A DNA stretch of 64,000 bases from Sclerurus mexicanus (GCA_013396755.1 VWZF01007822.1:456132-520131), one strand, 5' to 3'. Positions 46,858-60,312 are shown, numbered from the stretch's first letter. Made by a program: numbers and translations. Notes: a model not told the origin generated them from the letters alone.

Positions 46858-49800
46858 CTAATTATTGTTTCAGGAGAACAATTAGACGGAGTTTTCACAG
46901 AAATCAGGTATGACTATTATTTCTACTTTCTGGATTTATTTTATTTAGCTGTTTCTGTTTCAGTTTTTTGATATACACTGGCATAAACATTGCCTCTGCT
47001 GAGCAAACTGAGGGGAAATATTTACCCAGATGTTCTCTGCAGCTGCAGCTTTGCTGGCTGAGAAGGGGACTGTCCCCTCAGATGCTCCTTATTGTTCCTA
47101 CTATTAATTCCTCAAACCTGCTGTTTGTCCCTGCTGCTCCTCCTAATCCCTTTCAGCAAACACAAAGCCATATTTACTTAAGCAGCTCTTTACAAACCTG
47201 GTTTATTTCAAAATACCTGGGCTAGTTAAACAGGTCAGGGAATTACTGACACAACCAGCTCCTGTGCTTGTTCTGCTGGAGACAGTTTCTGCTGGGGAGG
47301 GGGGCTGAGCAGCAAAGGGATTATGAAGTCTTCAGCCAAGACAGTAAAAAATATTTGGACAAGGAGAATAAATTTGTAGCTGGAAACCTTTGAGATTATC
47401 TCCTTTGCAGGTTTGATGGGAGAACTCGCCATCAGCCGTGGACATCCTAGTTGTGCTTCTACTCTTTTCCCTATCCATCATTAGAATAGGAGAAATTTCA
47501 TATCAAAGGTTTGCTTTCAAAGTGATACACTCTGACTTAATTCCATTCTTATTCTTTGGCTTACTTTTTCACTTATTACTTCAGGTTCCTCTTGGGTTTT
47601 ATATCTTTATCCATTTACAGTATTTAAAGTCAGAGATGTTCTATGATGTGTTACAATATTTATCTTCCTTTGTGCAGACAGCAGTAATTCATGACTGGCA
47701 CAGCCAGAAGTGACGTATTAGTGCTTTCTTCACTAGAAAAGAAGGTCATAAAGTAACTCAGTAGGTCTTGTGCTTTATGGTTTTAGCTGTATTGTATAAT
47801 ACACTTCCACTCCTCTACTCCCGCCCTTGCAGTTTACCAAGTATATCTTTAGTTTACCTGAACCTTTTGAACAAATATCTAGTGCTATGAACTTGATGCA
47901 GTTAGATTAGAACCCTGTTGGTCTTAAAAGTCACATTATTAGTCTTTAAAATATGCAACTAGACTGGGAGATCTTCAGAGTCTATGGTGCTTTCCTTATT
48001 TTGAAAAGCACAAATGTAATACCATCCATTTTGCTTATTTTGCTGCTTTCCCTGAGCACTGAGGCAAAATGAAAAGTGTGCTGGGCAGGACAGTAAACTG
48101 TGGGGCACCTGCAGACTTGCAAACTGGACACACAAAGTACAGGTGGGACACGGCTGAGTGTCTATAACATCTATGAATATGTATATGATCCATGAAACTC
48201 AGACTCAATGACTCTGGCCTGTCCCAGCTGCATTAGACACACTCTCTCATATACACATTGTCAGGAATAATTAACTGGAGATGCTGGGGGACCTCCTTCA
48301 TTGCCAAGGTTTGAGAATGCGTGACACCAAAATGCTCCCAGAGCTGTTCCTAGCCTGCAGTGTAAGAACGGCTCCCCAGCCCTGTTGCTATGATGGCCTC
48401 TGTGGCCAAGCTGCCAGGCTCAGTGTGTGTCCTGGGACTCCACCAGGGTGTGGTACCTCATACACAGCTACAGCAATTGATCCCAAAGCATTTCTGGGAA
48501 AAAGGCTGCAGAGCTATATTTTGAGTACATCATGCAGTGCAGCCAAGGTTCACACCATTTGTACATTATCAAACAAAGAAATATTCTCCAGGAATGCTGA
48601 AAGAGTAGGTTGTTTTGAGCTGCTAATTCAGTGGAAGATCTTTTGCCAGCTGGAGAATTCCTTAGGATATTTATATGGAAATACTATATTGTATTAGATG
48701 CCTTCCTTAAAAAACCAGTGTCATTACCTTCATTACATAAAGGGATGACTTAAAGGACTCATAACAACCTACACTTCATGGACCTTTTCTAGTAGATTAT
48801 TCTCTGCAAAGTCACGTCTCAGGTCTTGCAATGTTAACAAGCACATCAAATATCACAGTTACTCACCATGATTCAGTAACTTATATTAAAAGACAAAGAA
48901 GAGCCATTCACACATGGGTGTGACCATGAGAGAGGAGGTAAATAATTGGTATTTATTGTTTGTTCTGTCAAAACATCTTGAGACTGCAAAAATGATGACC
49001 AAATACTCCTTGTCAAAAGAATTTACATTGTAAGAAAGGTTCTTCTTAATCTGAGAAGTGAAAGCTAGCATTGTTGTAACTTCCAGTCCTCTGGGATCAG
49101 CAGGACAGATTGCAAAAGAAGCTGAATACACTTCTTCAATGTCTTTTCAGATCACTGCAAAGGTTCATTGTGAGAGTAAGGGAGGTCCAATTAAGCACAT
49201 TGCACTCCTTGATTTTGGTTTACATGTAGCTGTGGAGTCTGTCAGGACTCAGCAGTATAATTGAGTCATGCACTGACAGAACCAAATGAGTACACTTTTC
49301 AAAATGCACCTTTTCTCAGACTCATATACTTTTTTCTGTGTTCTCTGGCTGTGTCTTTGATAGTTTGTGCCTCTGAGACATTTGGATGATGACTTTAAGA
49401 GATGCTCAGAAAACTTCCTGCCTTGAACCTAGTATGTGCCCATTTGTCTTTCACTTGTTTCAGGAGTCTGCGATCCTCTTGAAATCAGATGAATTTCTAG
49501 TCAATATCCACTAAAATACCCATTTATACTGTCTTTTGTCTTACAGTAATTACCACATGGATGACTTCAGTGCATAGTTGGGACTCTTATTGATCACACT
49601 ATCGTACTACTGTGGATTTCACTGCCTTTGTTACAAGATATATCATCTTTAAAGGTTGATCCCATTGGAATCAATGGAAAAACTCTCACTGATTTCACAG
49701 GCTTTGGACCAGACCCTAAATCAGTTTCTGGTTTAGTTTTTAAGACAAAATGATGTGCATATTTTTCTTCTACAAAAGATTTTATTTGTTGCATTGTGCA

Positions 49801-52441
49801 GCAGTCATTTAGACATATTACATACAAAGACACTACTTTTGAAAGGTTTGCAACTTCTGTCCCTATCTCTCCCTCCTGGGTATTTTATCTTTGGGTCTCC
49901 AAACAGCAAAATCAAGGCTTTGTAAGCTATAACTACATGGAGATGAGCTTTATAAATACGAACATAAAAGTGACTGCCACATCCACAGACTACTGAAAAT
50001 GCCTTATCTGCCACAAGTATTTCTATTCCATCTCAACTAATCTGGGACTGGCATATGCAATACTTTTACTGTACACTGTCTGTCTTTATTCCTAACACTT
50101 CTACTCTTGAAGCTTTGAAATGCACTACAATTACTCCTTGCATTTTTTAGTTTCATGTTCAACACACTGGCACAAAAGAAAAAATAAATCAAAAATAAAC
50201 AACAAAGCACCGTTTTCTAACAGTTACTTAGTCCACCAATTTTTGAAGTTTCAGTGTCAGATCATAAATTGAATCCATAACAGCAAAACTGTGGCACAGG
50301 AAAGCAGTTATGCTGAATTACCACCCGAGCATTGGATCCATACTCTGATCCTGGTGGGAAAAGCTCTGCTAAAGAGCCAGGAGCACCTCTGCCAGACAAG
50401 GAGCAGAGAGTTCATATACAAGCTGATACTGGAACCATGGTCTCTTAGGGTAATACACAATTTGCTTTCAGTCTCTCAGTCAGTTGACAGTTTTTCCAAG
50501 AATTCATCATTTGCATTTGGCAGAATGTCAATCACAGAGACAAACTGAAGTGTTTGACTAGTAGACTTAAAATACTATAGGGCTGATGGCAGAGAGGAGT
50601 GCAGAAACTGAGATTCAAAATTTGGAACAAAATTGTGCAGCTCCTTTTCAATGAGCAAGCCTCAGGAAACTCTTCTATGTAATGCAATTTTAATGCTTTT
50701 CAGAAGGCAGGAAACACACTCTTTTTAAGGCAGTCAGAATAAATCTTTTGAATTTATTTCTCTTTGCTAAATTTGTCATTTCCTCCTTAGCTTGGTCTTA
50801 CTGACTACTCCTAAGAAGAAGTTTTAACCCAGATTCAGTCAGTTGCTTTTCATGTCAGACCCACAATGGTGTTGGTGCACTTGGTGGGATCAAGGATGAT
50901 CCAGCGGCCAGGGATGAAAGCTTCCTCATAAACCCATGGGAGTCCTGCAGATCATCTAAGCCATCTCTAGGAGGCCTTTCAGGAGATCTCATCAAGCTGC
51001 TCACAACACTTTCTATTGGTCCTCCTGTGCAAGGCCAGAAGAAATTACTCTGTTGTTCTGAGGACTCCTTCAGTCCCAAGGTATTTCCACACCTCCAGGC
51101 CTCCCTTTCAAGACCCAGTAATCTTTACTCCTGTGTAGATCTGCAGCCCCTTTGTCAGGACTTCTGATTGTGTTAGGGCATGTTTGACTTCTTTCAATTC
51201 TTCTTTAGCTGTTTTCTATATTATGATTCTGCCCCAAATCTACAATACTTTAGCTGAGAGGAAAATCTCGGGGTCTATACAAGATTCACAAACCTAGGAT
51301 TTAGAGGATCTAGAGGGTCTAAATCACAGAAGTTACCTCTTTTCTCAGGGGACTGCCTTAATGATTAAGTATTCCACATCAAAAGGAACACTTCAGATGC
51401 AAAATATTTTAGGGAATATCCAACTGAAATTCTCAAGTACTTCTAGACTGTGACAAACTCAAAACCTAGACTTCCTTCAGGGAATTAGCAGCTCAACTTT
51501 TCATTTCCCAAGAACTGTGACAACAACTTATTTGCAAAAACAAAACATTCAATCCTATATGAATTGTTTACCTGAGATCTGTCATTGCAAGCCCAGGTGC
51601 TTTTTTTTTTTATATAGTGATGAACGTTACTCAGAACACACATTTAAGAAAAAAAAAATAAATTTGGGGGATCCTGTGAGTTTTAGGTAGCTTGATTAAG
51701 TTCCACAAGAAGAAAACAAGTCACAACATGAAGTAACTTGAAGCTATTGAAAGTCTTACCTTCTGTCAACACAAAAGCTTCAGAAATTATGAATTTAAGG
51801 TAACAGAGAGTACACAAGGCTCCTCAGATTTGCAAATTATTTTGCTGCCTTTGCTGGAGTTCTCAGAATATAATTATTCAAAATCTGAATGTGAAAAGTA
51901 AGGACATGTAAAGTCAATATGAATATTCAAAGAACTCAACTGATGTTTGGTACAAATATAGAAAGGAGAGAAGCAGCATGAGAAGCTGTTAAATCAAGCT
52001 ATGTGTATGCCTGTCAGACAAATGTATGTAATCCCAAACAAAAAGCCATCGGGTCAGATCCTCAGCTGGTGGAAACTGGCTTAACTTTCCCTAATTCAGC
52101 AGAAATCAGCTGGATACCTGATCCTATCCTACCAGTTTTCTCTTGGAAGTTTATGTTCACATATATTTTAATAACATGTAACATGTAACAAAAAAAAAAA
52201 ATTAAAACAAAACAAAAAGCAACCAAACAAAAAAAACCCACCAAACCAAACCCACAACCCTCCCCCTGACCATTTAGAAAATTACTTCCAGTCAGGGATG
52301 CTCAAGATCATTCAGAGATTTCTAAGAAGAGCTGTACACTATGTGATTTTGAATAAAATAATAAAAAAAAATAGTGTGGGTGGGGAATGGGAATAAATTT
52401 CAGACCTGTTTTGAAATCCAGCATAAGGACTATGTATGTAC
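46858..52441. other. Unique sequence, no gene seen
   Basis: No exon is recognised. A 138-codon frame at 48281-48697 crosses a GC-richer patch with no recognisable domain. At 50860-51100 (minus) overlapping frames look mildly protein-like but cannot be joined without a frame change. A low-complexity tract closes the stretch. Confidence 0.45.
52189..52266. repeat. A-rich to A/C-rich low-complexity tract
   Basis: A run of A changes to AAAACAAAAC, then ACCAAACAAAA and CCCACCAAACC. It is the same style as 9397-9453 and 40779-40842. Confidence 0.85.
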
Positions 52442-53000
52442 CAGAATTACACAGAATTACACAATATGCTGAGTTGGAAGGGACCCATGAAGATCATCAA
52501 GTCCAACTCCTGGCCCTGCACAGGACCATCCCCAAGAGCCACACCATGTGCTTGAGAGTATCATCCAAACATTTCTTGAACTCTGTCAGGCTTGGTGCTG
52601 TGACCGCATCCCTGAAGAGCTTGTTCCAGTGCCCAATCACCCCCGGGGGAAGAATGTCTTTCTAATATCCAACCTAAACCTCCCCTGACACAATTTCAGG
52701 CCATTTCCTCAGGTCCTGCCACTGGTCACCACAGAGCAGAGATCCGTGTCTGCCCCTCCTCTTCCCCTCAAAAGGAAGATGTCACTGTAATGAGATCTCC
52801 CCTCAGTCTCCTCCAGGCTGAACAGACCAAGTGCCCTCAGCCACTCCTCATACGGCTTCCCCTAAAGCCTTTCACCATCTTTGTTGCTCTCCTTTGGACA
52901 CTCTCTAATAACTGAATATCTTTCCTATATTGTGGTGCCCAAAACTGTGCACAATATTCAAGGTGAGGCTGCCCAGTGCAGAATAACGCAAGACAATATC
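52442..53000 (-). mobile_element. CR1 LINE, 5'-truncated, with reverse-transcriptase C-terminus
   Basis: This is the best CR1 copy in the window, about 560 bp. On plus it starts with three copies of the degenerate terminal repeat (CAGAATTA CACAGAATTA CACAATAT). Next come GAGTTGGAAGGGACCCATGA, AACTCCTGGCCCTGCACAGG and CTTGTTCCAGTGCCCAATCA. GAGATCTCCCCTCAGTCTCC and CTCCAGGCTGAACAGACCAA then follow, the standard CR1 3' block order. Read on minus from about 53000, the translation includes GQPHLEYCAQFWAPQYRKDI and LLESVQRRATKMVKG, hallmark residues of the CR1 polyprotein just after the reverse-transcriptase domain. A stop falls soon after, at 52837. The copy lacks the endonuclease and RT core and cannot move by itself. 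Confidence 0.92.
52837..53000 (-). pseudogene. CR1 ORF2 C-terminal remnant
   Basis: This broken coding piece belongs to the enclosing CR1. About 54 codons match the conserved PHLEYC..FWAPQ..KDI..LE.VQRRATKM.KG segment. The frame then departs from the family (RGSRMRSG) and hits a stop, whereas intact CR1 continues with a LSYEERL-type sequence. The loss is most easily explained by subfamily 3'-end differences or an indel. Confidence 0.8.
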
Positions 53001-56000
53001 CAGAATCAAGGGGATCTTTCACATATTAAGAGGCATTTCCCTGCTCCATGTGTTAACCAAATATTTTATCACAGGTAAACACCACAAAGCCAACAGTATC
53101 TTTCTCTTAAAGAATGTTTTGCTTTCGGACCATTAAGGTTATCTCTGTATTAAGTAGAGGTTATTATCTTTATTTGAAGGCTTTAATGAATAACTGGTTC
53201 TCAAATGATATAACACCTTTGGTCAATTTTTGAGATGTTTGTTCCAAGAAGTCTTTGGTCTTCCTGAGGCATTTTCCTCTGTACTTCATTAAATGGAAGT
53301 TGGACATAAAGAGAAACTAGCATAGGTTCCTGTAAAAGAAACCTTTCATATCCTCCACAGAGATACTTTTTCTTTTTAGGAACATGCTAACAGGTAATAA
53401 ACTGACTTTGCAGTAATAAAACTGGAAACTGTGAAAAAGAAAAGATAATTCTATTATATACCATAAAATGTACAAGCCAATAAAACTTCACATTTCCCAA
53501 GAACCTGGGAGTTGAGGTAATATAGAAGTGAATAGGAATTTTTCAAATAATTGTTAATCAAAGCTACTTCATGGAGAAGACATCTAGTTAGATTAATATC
53601 AGTATGAATAATGAGTTTCATTTTTCCTATTTTTACTATTGAATCAATATTAAGGTCAAATAGTTTTGCTTCAGAAGGATTTAAATTTACCTTCATTTAA
53701 AGAGAAATAAAAAATAAGAAATTTTTTTTAAAGCATAAAAAGTTAAAATGATAGAAATATGTCCTATGTCCCAGGATGTATAAAATAGATATCAATTAGA
53801 GCAAATATAGTATGTAAGCACATAATATGCTTACTAGGGTTAATTAATAAATTGCTTATGAAACACTTTCCTAACACAAGACAGTTCTGTTAAAATAGAA
53901 AGAACTTGTAGTGCCTGCAGTTTGCAAAGACATCATTTGGAAATGTTTTGGTTGGGGCTTACTCAAGCGTAGCATTTCAGAAGGGTTTAGAAACCACAAA
54001 CTGAACAAGTTTTGTGGGGCTGCTGCTGCTTCTGTGTCCAATATCGTGGCTGCCTGTTAGCAAGGAAACTGGTGTCTCCTGTCTGCACTGGTGCCTTCCC
54101 CAGTTTTCACACGCACTTGGGGAGTTTACAGAGATGGAGTTGCTGCACATGACACTGTTCCTACTTTGGGAGATCGCAGCCCAGGTCAGGACCCAAACCA
54201 TAAAGTGCTGCTGCAAACATCCCAGCACTGCAAAGTTCTTGGGCCTTTGAAGGAAATAGGCTCATATGTTTGTTCCTTTTTCTCATGTTACATTTTAGAC
54301 AAAAATGCTAGGGTCAGGTGGAGGCTTTGATTTGGGCTGTACCTGGGAACCAGCTGAGGATAAGCAAGGGAAAAAAGCAATCAAACTCAAGAGTGCTGCA
54401 GGGAAGGGGGAGAGCCACAGTCAGAAACTGCAGCCCAGGGCAGCAGAGACCAAGGGACTCCTGCAGTGAGGAGGGAGACAGCAACAAACCTCAGCAGCGA
54501 TGGAAGTAGCCCTGCTGAGGGGGGACTGGTCAGGGTTACCTGCAACTCATAAATCCCACAAGTGAACTGAAACCTAAACTGCGAGATGCAGAGTGAAAGT
54601 GAGATTTAACTATTAAGTCTTCCTTTCTGATCTAATAACTTTGAGCTTTCTCTGAAAAATCAGTATTCTCATTTATATACTAATGTAATATTTTTTAAGG
54701 GTTTTGTTTGCTTTTGTGGAGGTTTTAAGTGGGTTTTTTTTTCCGTTTTTTTAGGAACTCAGTATATGGAAAAAGAAATTATAGAAGTCTGCCTCCAATA
54801 TGTGGCCAGTTCAGGGTATCACCATTGGATTTCTGTCAGGTTTAAAGCTAACCTTGGCTAGAAATGGAACAAATTTTTTTTTTTTTAATCAAAGGTTGTA
54901 TGATTTTAATTTCCCTGTGAAGGTTAGGACGTCAAATATTTTCATTTGAATATATATAAAAATATTAGAACTTTTTACAGGATAAATATTCTATATTTTC
55001 TTGCTTTTGTGAGCAAAACTGGTTTAAAATGTGCTTGCTGTCTGTTGATTGTCCTTAATTTCTTATTATGGTGGCAAATTATAAGTAATATGGCAGCATA
55101 TGATAAGTGAGAAGAGGAATAGGACTTCATTACCAAGTTTCATGTTGGAGTGAAATGCTAGAGCATGAACTCTTGTTCTATTGGACAGAATAGTGCTCAG
55201 GCAAAAGAGAAATTTACATCTAGCTGGGAAAAAAATTTCAACCAGTTTTCAATCAATAACAAAATGGAAAAACATAGTAAGCCTCATATTTAGGAAGTCT
55301 GGGAATCCAGATTTCATTCACTCCAATGCTCATGGACTAAAACTTGCTTTATTTTGTCAAGTACTGGAAAGAAGGTCTAAATTATTGTTAGAGGTGAATG
55401 CAACTGAGTAATACCTTCACAACATGTACACACAGGAACTTGGCAGAGTATTATATGCTTCAGGAGGTCTAAGTGAATACAGCCCTGTCTAAACTAGCAT
55501 ACCTTCTTCCAGGCTGATTTGCAAGTATAGGCAAGTCTAACTATGAAGAAAAAGACAAAAGGTGGACATGAGTAAATAGGATATGACATTACCTGCACAA
55601 CAGACAACTGTTGATAATAATACCAGTCCAAGGCCAAAACAACTACACGGCTGAGGTTGTGTCAGATGACCTCAGTTTACCCTCTGCTGAGAAAAGTTGC
55701 ACCAGTTCTTGCTTCTGAAGCCTCTTTTCTGGTGTGGGCTCACTTTAAACACCATTTGTCCTTCTGCCCACAGCAGCAGCAGCCCAGTTGCAAACTCGGG
55801 GCTGGCAGGGATGTTTGCTGACAGTGGAATCACACAATTGTCACCACTTGCTACACGAGCCATTCATTGTCCTTAAAGAAATCTGCCTGTTTGTTTCTCA
55901 AAATGGCAGTGTACCATCACTAGCCTGGGCTTGTGATAGGATATTACTAATGGATTCCCATAAGGTTTCCAATGAGCTTTGTAACCCAAACCACCATGAA

Positions 56001-57999
56001 GTTCACACTGATGCAGCGGTTTGAAAGGTTAATTTAGCCACTTTGACAGCGTATGTAAATATGTTTATAGTGACTCTCAGTTTATGAGTATATTTCTCAA
56101 AGCAATTTCAGAATAATTCATATAGGATCTTCTTGCTGAACACTTCTTTAAAGAAAAGGAAACACAGGCAAAACATAGGTATAAAAAATTCCTTCTTGAT
56201 TGGTTTTATTTCATGGTGGAAAAATCTCTGGAGCTTGCTCTTCCTCTGCAGCTTTTAGGCAGTGAAATAGATGATATTTGTGCTAATTAAGCCACTGATC
56301 ACTCTATCCATTTTCCAGTAAAGCCTAGACCACAGTCAGGCTGTTATTTCTTTGAAGCAATGCAGTGTTCTTGGAAATCACGTTCTAAGTTGCTAACAGG
56401 GAAATATGCCTACTCCACAAGCAGATTATTGTTAACATGAGTACATAAATAAGACTTTATTAGCCACTTAATACTAATAACATTTGTTGTTCAGTTTATT
56501 GAACACTCAGTAGCTCTACAAAAAAAGCCAAAGACAAGGTGTTTATTGGATGCTTCAATTACATTTGTGGAAGAAAAGGCTTTTATATCCCATCTGATTT
56601 TATAAGTTAAATACCTATATGAATAAGGAACACAAAATAATGACCTGAAAACAATTTAAATTAAAGTGCACTATTTTTCATGTTTAAGAATATTTATTTC
56701 CAAAGCATGAACATACCAATTTAGAGTGGAATGGTTTCCAGACAGAGCTTATTTTTAATACCCCCACAAGCAAAATGTAAGGCATATACAGCATGTAAGG
56801 CGTTATTTTTTTCCTGTTATGGCTTAGCTGGACTGGCTTATAAAAAGAAAAAGACTTGCTTGTCTCCTTCATAGATTTTGAGTGCTACAGTTAGGGTACA
56901 GGAACAGCAGTTGCATTGTCTTCATGTTTTTCTTTGGAAATAAAGCAAGTCTAAAAGAAAGGAATGAGAAGTAAACTGCAATTCTGTGGCTTTGAGTCTT
57001 CAGTTTACAGTCCGTAATTTTTCATTCCATTCCAGTAAAAAAAAAAAAATTAATGCCAGCCTAAAGCAATGGATCAAAATTAAACTGAAAAAGTCAGTGT
57101 TACTAAACAGATAATAAGCTTTGGGCTTCGCTTATTTTGTTGATGCTTTCTGTTTATCCAAGGAATGCAAATATCTTTTAAAAATGAGAGAAGAATTTTT
57201 CAGTTATTGGTTTAAAATTTAAGAGAAAAACATTAATATTGGATGATCTGCAATAAAGAACCTCCGTGGCTGACCATATGGTATAAAAAATCTCCAGATC
57301 ATTTGCCTTCCTTGTGAAATTTTCCATTTTTGGTCTTTGGCCAAAGGTGGCTTTCTGATTAAAAAAAAAAACAAAAAACACACACAAGTTTTTTGGCCAT
57401 TTGTTGCTGTAATATAAAAATGATCTTGAGCTTTTTTTCAGGTATTACAGCCTTATTAAAAGCAGTCACATATTCTTGGGCATGACTAAGCTGAGATAAA
57501 GTTTTCATGAGCTCCCATCATCAGTAGGCATTAGCAGCTGAGACTGCAAAAGTTGCCACAGTGTCTATCACTGTTCACCCATGCAACACCTGCAGCTACA
57601 GAATAGTGATCTCTGCCAGAGTGGACAAGTGCATCCAAAAATGCAAAAGCAAGATTCACATAGTGCTGGGTGCCAGACTGCAACAGGAACGACTCTGTTA
57701 ACAGATAACTCCTTTGGGAGTGGGCAGGTCCCGGCAGTGTGCTGGGATGTTCGCTACTTTGAAGATAGTCTCATACCAGCAGTGACACATATTCCGAAGT
57801 TTGCTACATCTATTATATAGGAAACAATAAGCAGCCTGAAATAAAAATGAAGATTTGGAGAATGTGGTCAAATCAGATTGTGATCCATGAGGACTATTCC
57901 AGCTCCCCACAGCAGGATCATTGCTAAGCTTTGTCTGGCAATAACAAGACTCCTCTTTTTTGCCCCTACCTATTGCTTACTGACTCCCTAAGTCAGAAA
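53001..57999. other. Unique AT-rich sequence, no gene seen
   Basis: No exon is recognised. Around 54000-54540 the sequence is GC-richer with overlapping frames on both strands (for example 54014-54250), none recognisable. A block at 56260-56420 has the composition of conserved non-coding DNA. Short A and T runs occur at 53720, 54873-54886 and 57037-57049. Confidence 0.45.
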
Positions 58000-58931
58000 C
58001 TTGCTGAGATACCATTGCAGCCCTGGGATGAGAAACTAGGGGAGAATGAAAGCTTGCACAAGTGGAGAAAATTGAGGCTGGGCTAATGTGACCTGGAGAG
58101 CAGTGGTGCTGGGAGAAGGAGATGGACCAGCAAGATGCTGCCACTGGCTGATAACATCATCCTGCCCCTGGGGAAGAGGCCAAGCTGTCATGCCCACAGC
58201 CAGCCCCACAACACTGTGACCTGGGTTGCTTCTATGTATTACTGCCTGGATCTGCCAAAAACAATAACTGTTATCCTAAATTATGTCAGTAAGGGATGTG
58301 GGTCTTCAAATGGAATATAGGAAATCCCCTATTAAGTGGGATATCTGGTTGTAGTAATAATAATAGCATGGAAAGCCTGTGCTTGTAAAAGTCAACTTCT
58401 CAGTAAGAGAACTATTTAAAGAGGTGAAGTAATTGCAGCTGGCACAGCAGCCATGCAACACATCAGACTAGGTTTTATGATGACTTCCAAATGCGTTTTT
58501 CCTGCAGCACATGCTATTTCCCACAGCTTCAGTGAAGGATGCTCCAAGAGAACTATCTCAAAACAGCAGAAAAACTGTCAGAGGCACACACAGCATCACT
58601 AGGCAGCTTCATCTCTTTTCATTGCAATTATCCCAAACTTCTTTTTGACCTTGCTTCCCTTAAGAGAAAAACAAATAAGTTTGTCTGCTTAAATATGAGT
58701 CCATGTAGAAATATTTTTTTTTAAAATTCAGGTAGAACACTCCCTTCCATGTAGATTTCTCCCTGTGGAGAGGATGAGAACATGACAAATACTGATTCTG
58801 TTGATTATTGCTCTTCTGGAAAGCACCCAGAATTTCCTCTAATTAGTATAAGAGAAGTAATATAAAACAGAAAGGAGGCCTCTGCCACTAAGGGGACACA
58901 ATCTTCAAGCTTCATGTTTAATTCAAAGTGC

Positions 58932-58960
58932 AAATTTTACAAATCCCATTTGTAAAATTT
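58932..58960. repeat. Perfect inverted repeat, 13-bp arms, 3-nt loop
   Basis: AAATTTTACAAAT (58932-58944) and ATTTGTAAAATTT (58948-58960) are exact reverse complements around CCC. The arms are AT-rich and no T-run terminator context follows. A chance origin or a past cruciform or slippage event are both possible. Confidence 0.9.
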
Positions 58961-59397
58961 ATTTGAGATGAGGACACACTCAGGAAGATGCAGATCCCAC
59001 AGAGAGGTGTGTCGTATGCATATCCAGGCCAGGTGGGACAGAGGGGCAAACACAGCAGTTCACTGTTGCTGAACAGGGACAACTGCCTCCTCAGGTCACC
59101 CACTGAGTCCCGTCTTTGCTGTAGGATCTTTCTGTGCTCTGCATCCCAGCACTGGTGTCCATCAGGGAATGGGTTCCTACTGCTGCACTGGCAGACATCT
59201 GGAGATGGCAAAAAATGGAAATAGCTGGTTGCAGTGTTAGTGAGCTGAATTTTCTTGGCAGGGGATCCAAAAACCTGCAGAGCTGGCACAGGACTGGAAA
59301 GAAAGCTGGGAGAAGGAAAATGGTGGAGATGGAAAGAGAGCAGGAGTATTCTTGTTTTTGAAAGTCTGGAGCTGATATCAATCCCTTCACATCATCC

Positions 59398-59426
59398 CTC
59401 CTGGGCAGACAAACCCTGCCCAGGAG
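59398..59426. repeat. Perfect inverted repeat, 11-bp GC-rich arms, 7-nt loop
   Basis: CTCCTGGGCAG (59398-59408) pairs with CTGCCCAGGAG (59416-59426) around ACAAACC. The stem would be stable if transcribed, but it is much shorter than a miRNA precursor. Confidence 0.9.
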
Positions 59427-59906
59427 AACACCACAGTCAGACCCTGCAGATATCTTGTCTCCTCAGGAATGAGCCAAGGATATACTTGGTCCCCACATAG
59501 GCCACAGCAGATCCCACTGCATGGGTGGGAAGGGTGAGTTAAATTGTGTCTGGGAATATGCAGTTGAGACCTTTCTTTGTTCATGAGCCCCATGACATGG
59601 TGCACTCCTGAGAGAGACCCCAGGAGACAGCACAGCTGTGGAAAGCAGAGGGAATGGTGAGGAACAGTATTGTCCAGGAAAAACAAAGACTGAGGGAGGT
59701 GCCACTACCATTACTGCAATTTTCTGCAATAGAAATGCACATCTCATTTGAATGCATGGGATTTCTTTTTAAAGCAACAAATATTTTTGTCTCCAACCCA
59801 TAACCAGAATAATGGGAAAACATAAACATCTCTCCAGGCATATGTTGTAGGCAATAATTCCCTGTTTGCAGGTACTAAAATGGCATAGAAAATAAATTAA
59901 CAAAAT

Positions 59907-59934
59907 AATTGCTGCCTGGGGTTAAACCACAGCA
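59907..59934 (+). mobile_element. Possible LTR 3'-end fragment of the same ERVL-type family
   Basis: ATTGCTGCCTGGGGTTAAAC followed by CACAGCA is close to the sense-strand 3' end of the two LTRs above (reverse complement of TGTCATGATTTAACCCCAGC). No more LTR sequence can be recognised upstream, so this would be a very short remnant in plus orientation. Chance similarity over 27 bp is possible. Confidence 0.35.
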
Positions 59935-60312
59935 GTATTGTCAAATATCACATGAGAGTATGTTTTACTTTTTATTCATATATATTATATAAATAACAAT
60001 ATTTAATCTCTGTTAAGGGAACCTTTTCCTCTGGGAAATTATCTCCTTTCAGTTATTATTGACAGTGATTTGTTTCAAATTTTACAAGATAGAGACATAT
60101 ACGTGCTGCAACATACACTGAACGCACCAAGAGCTTCAGCTACCTCTACTGTACTTACACATCCAGTGCTGGTAAGTCTCTGTTTCTTTTACTTTTCAGA
60201 CTACTTTTCAGTATTTCAAGCCTGATCATATTAGGCCCAGTGAAAGCTTCACTTCCATTGCGGTCATACACTTTACAGGAATAGATGGGAGATTTCTCTC
60301 AGGTGCGGCACA
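59935..60312. other. Unique AT-rich spacer
   Basis: No open frame or repeat of note. It separates the possible LTR fragment from the CR1 copy. Confidence 0.5.

Larger units (their letters stand above)
58000..59830. other. GC-richer segment, unassigned
   Basis: Base composition rises at 58000-58260 and again at 58970-59720 compared with the flanks. Several overlapping 60-120-codon frames occur on both strands of the second part, which indicates stop-poor GC-rich DNA and not one gene. No known protein, LTR family or RNA was recognised. It contains inverted repeats at 58932-58960 and 59398-59426. Old endogenous-retroviral DNA or non-coding exons are possible explanations. Confidence 0.35.

Noticed and set aside
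48281..48697. 138-codon open frame (plus)
   Set aside because: No recognisable motif and no splice or start context. It is a length expected by chance in a GC-richer patch.
58932..58960. Possible miRNA precursor or terminator hairpin
   Set aside because: The stem is only 13 bp, far below a miRNA precursor, and bacterial-type terminators do not apply to this genome.
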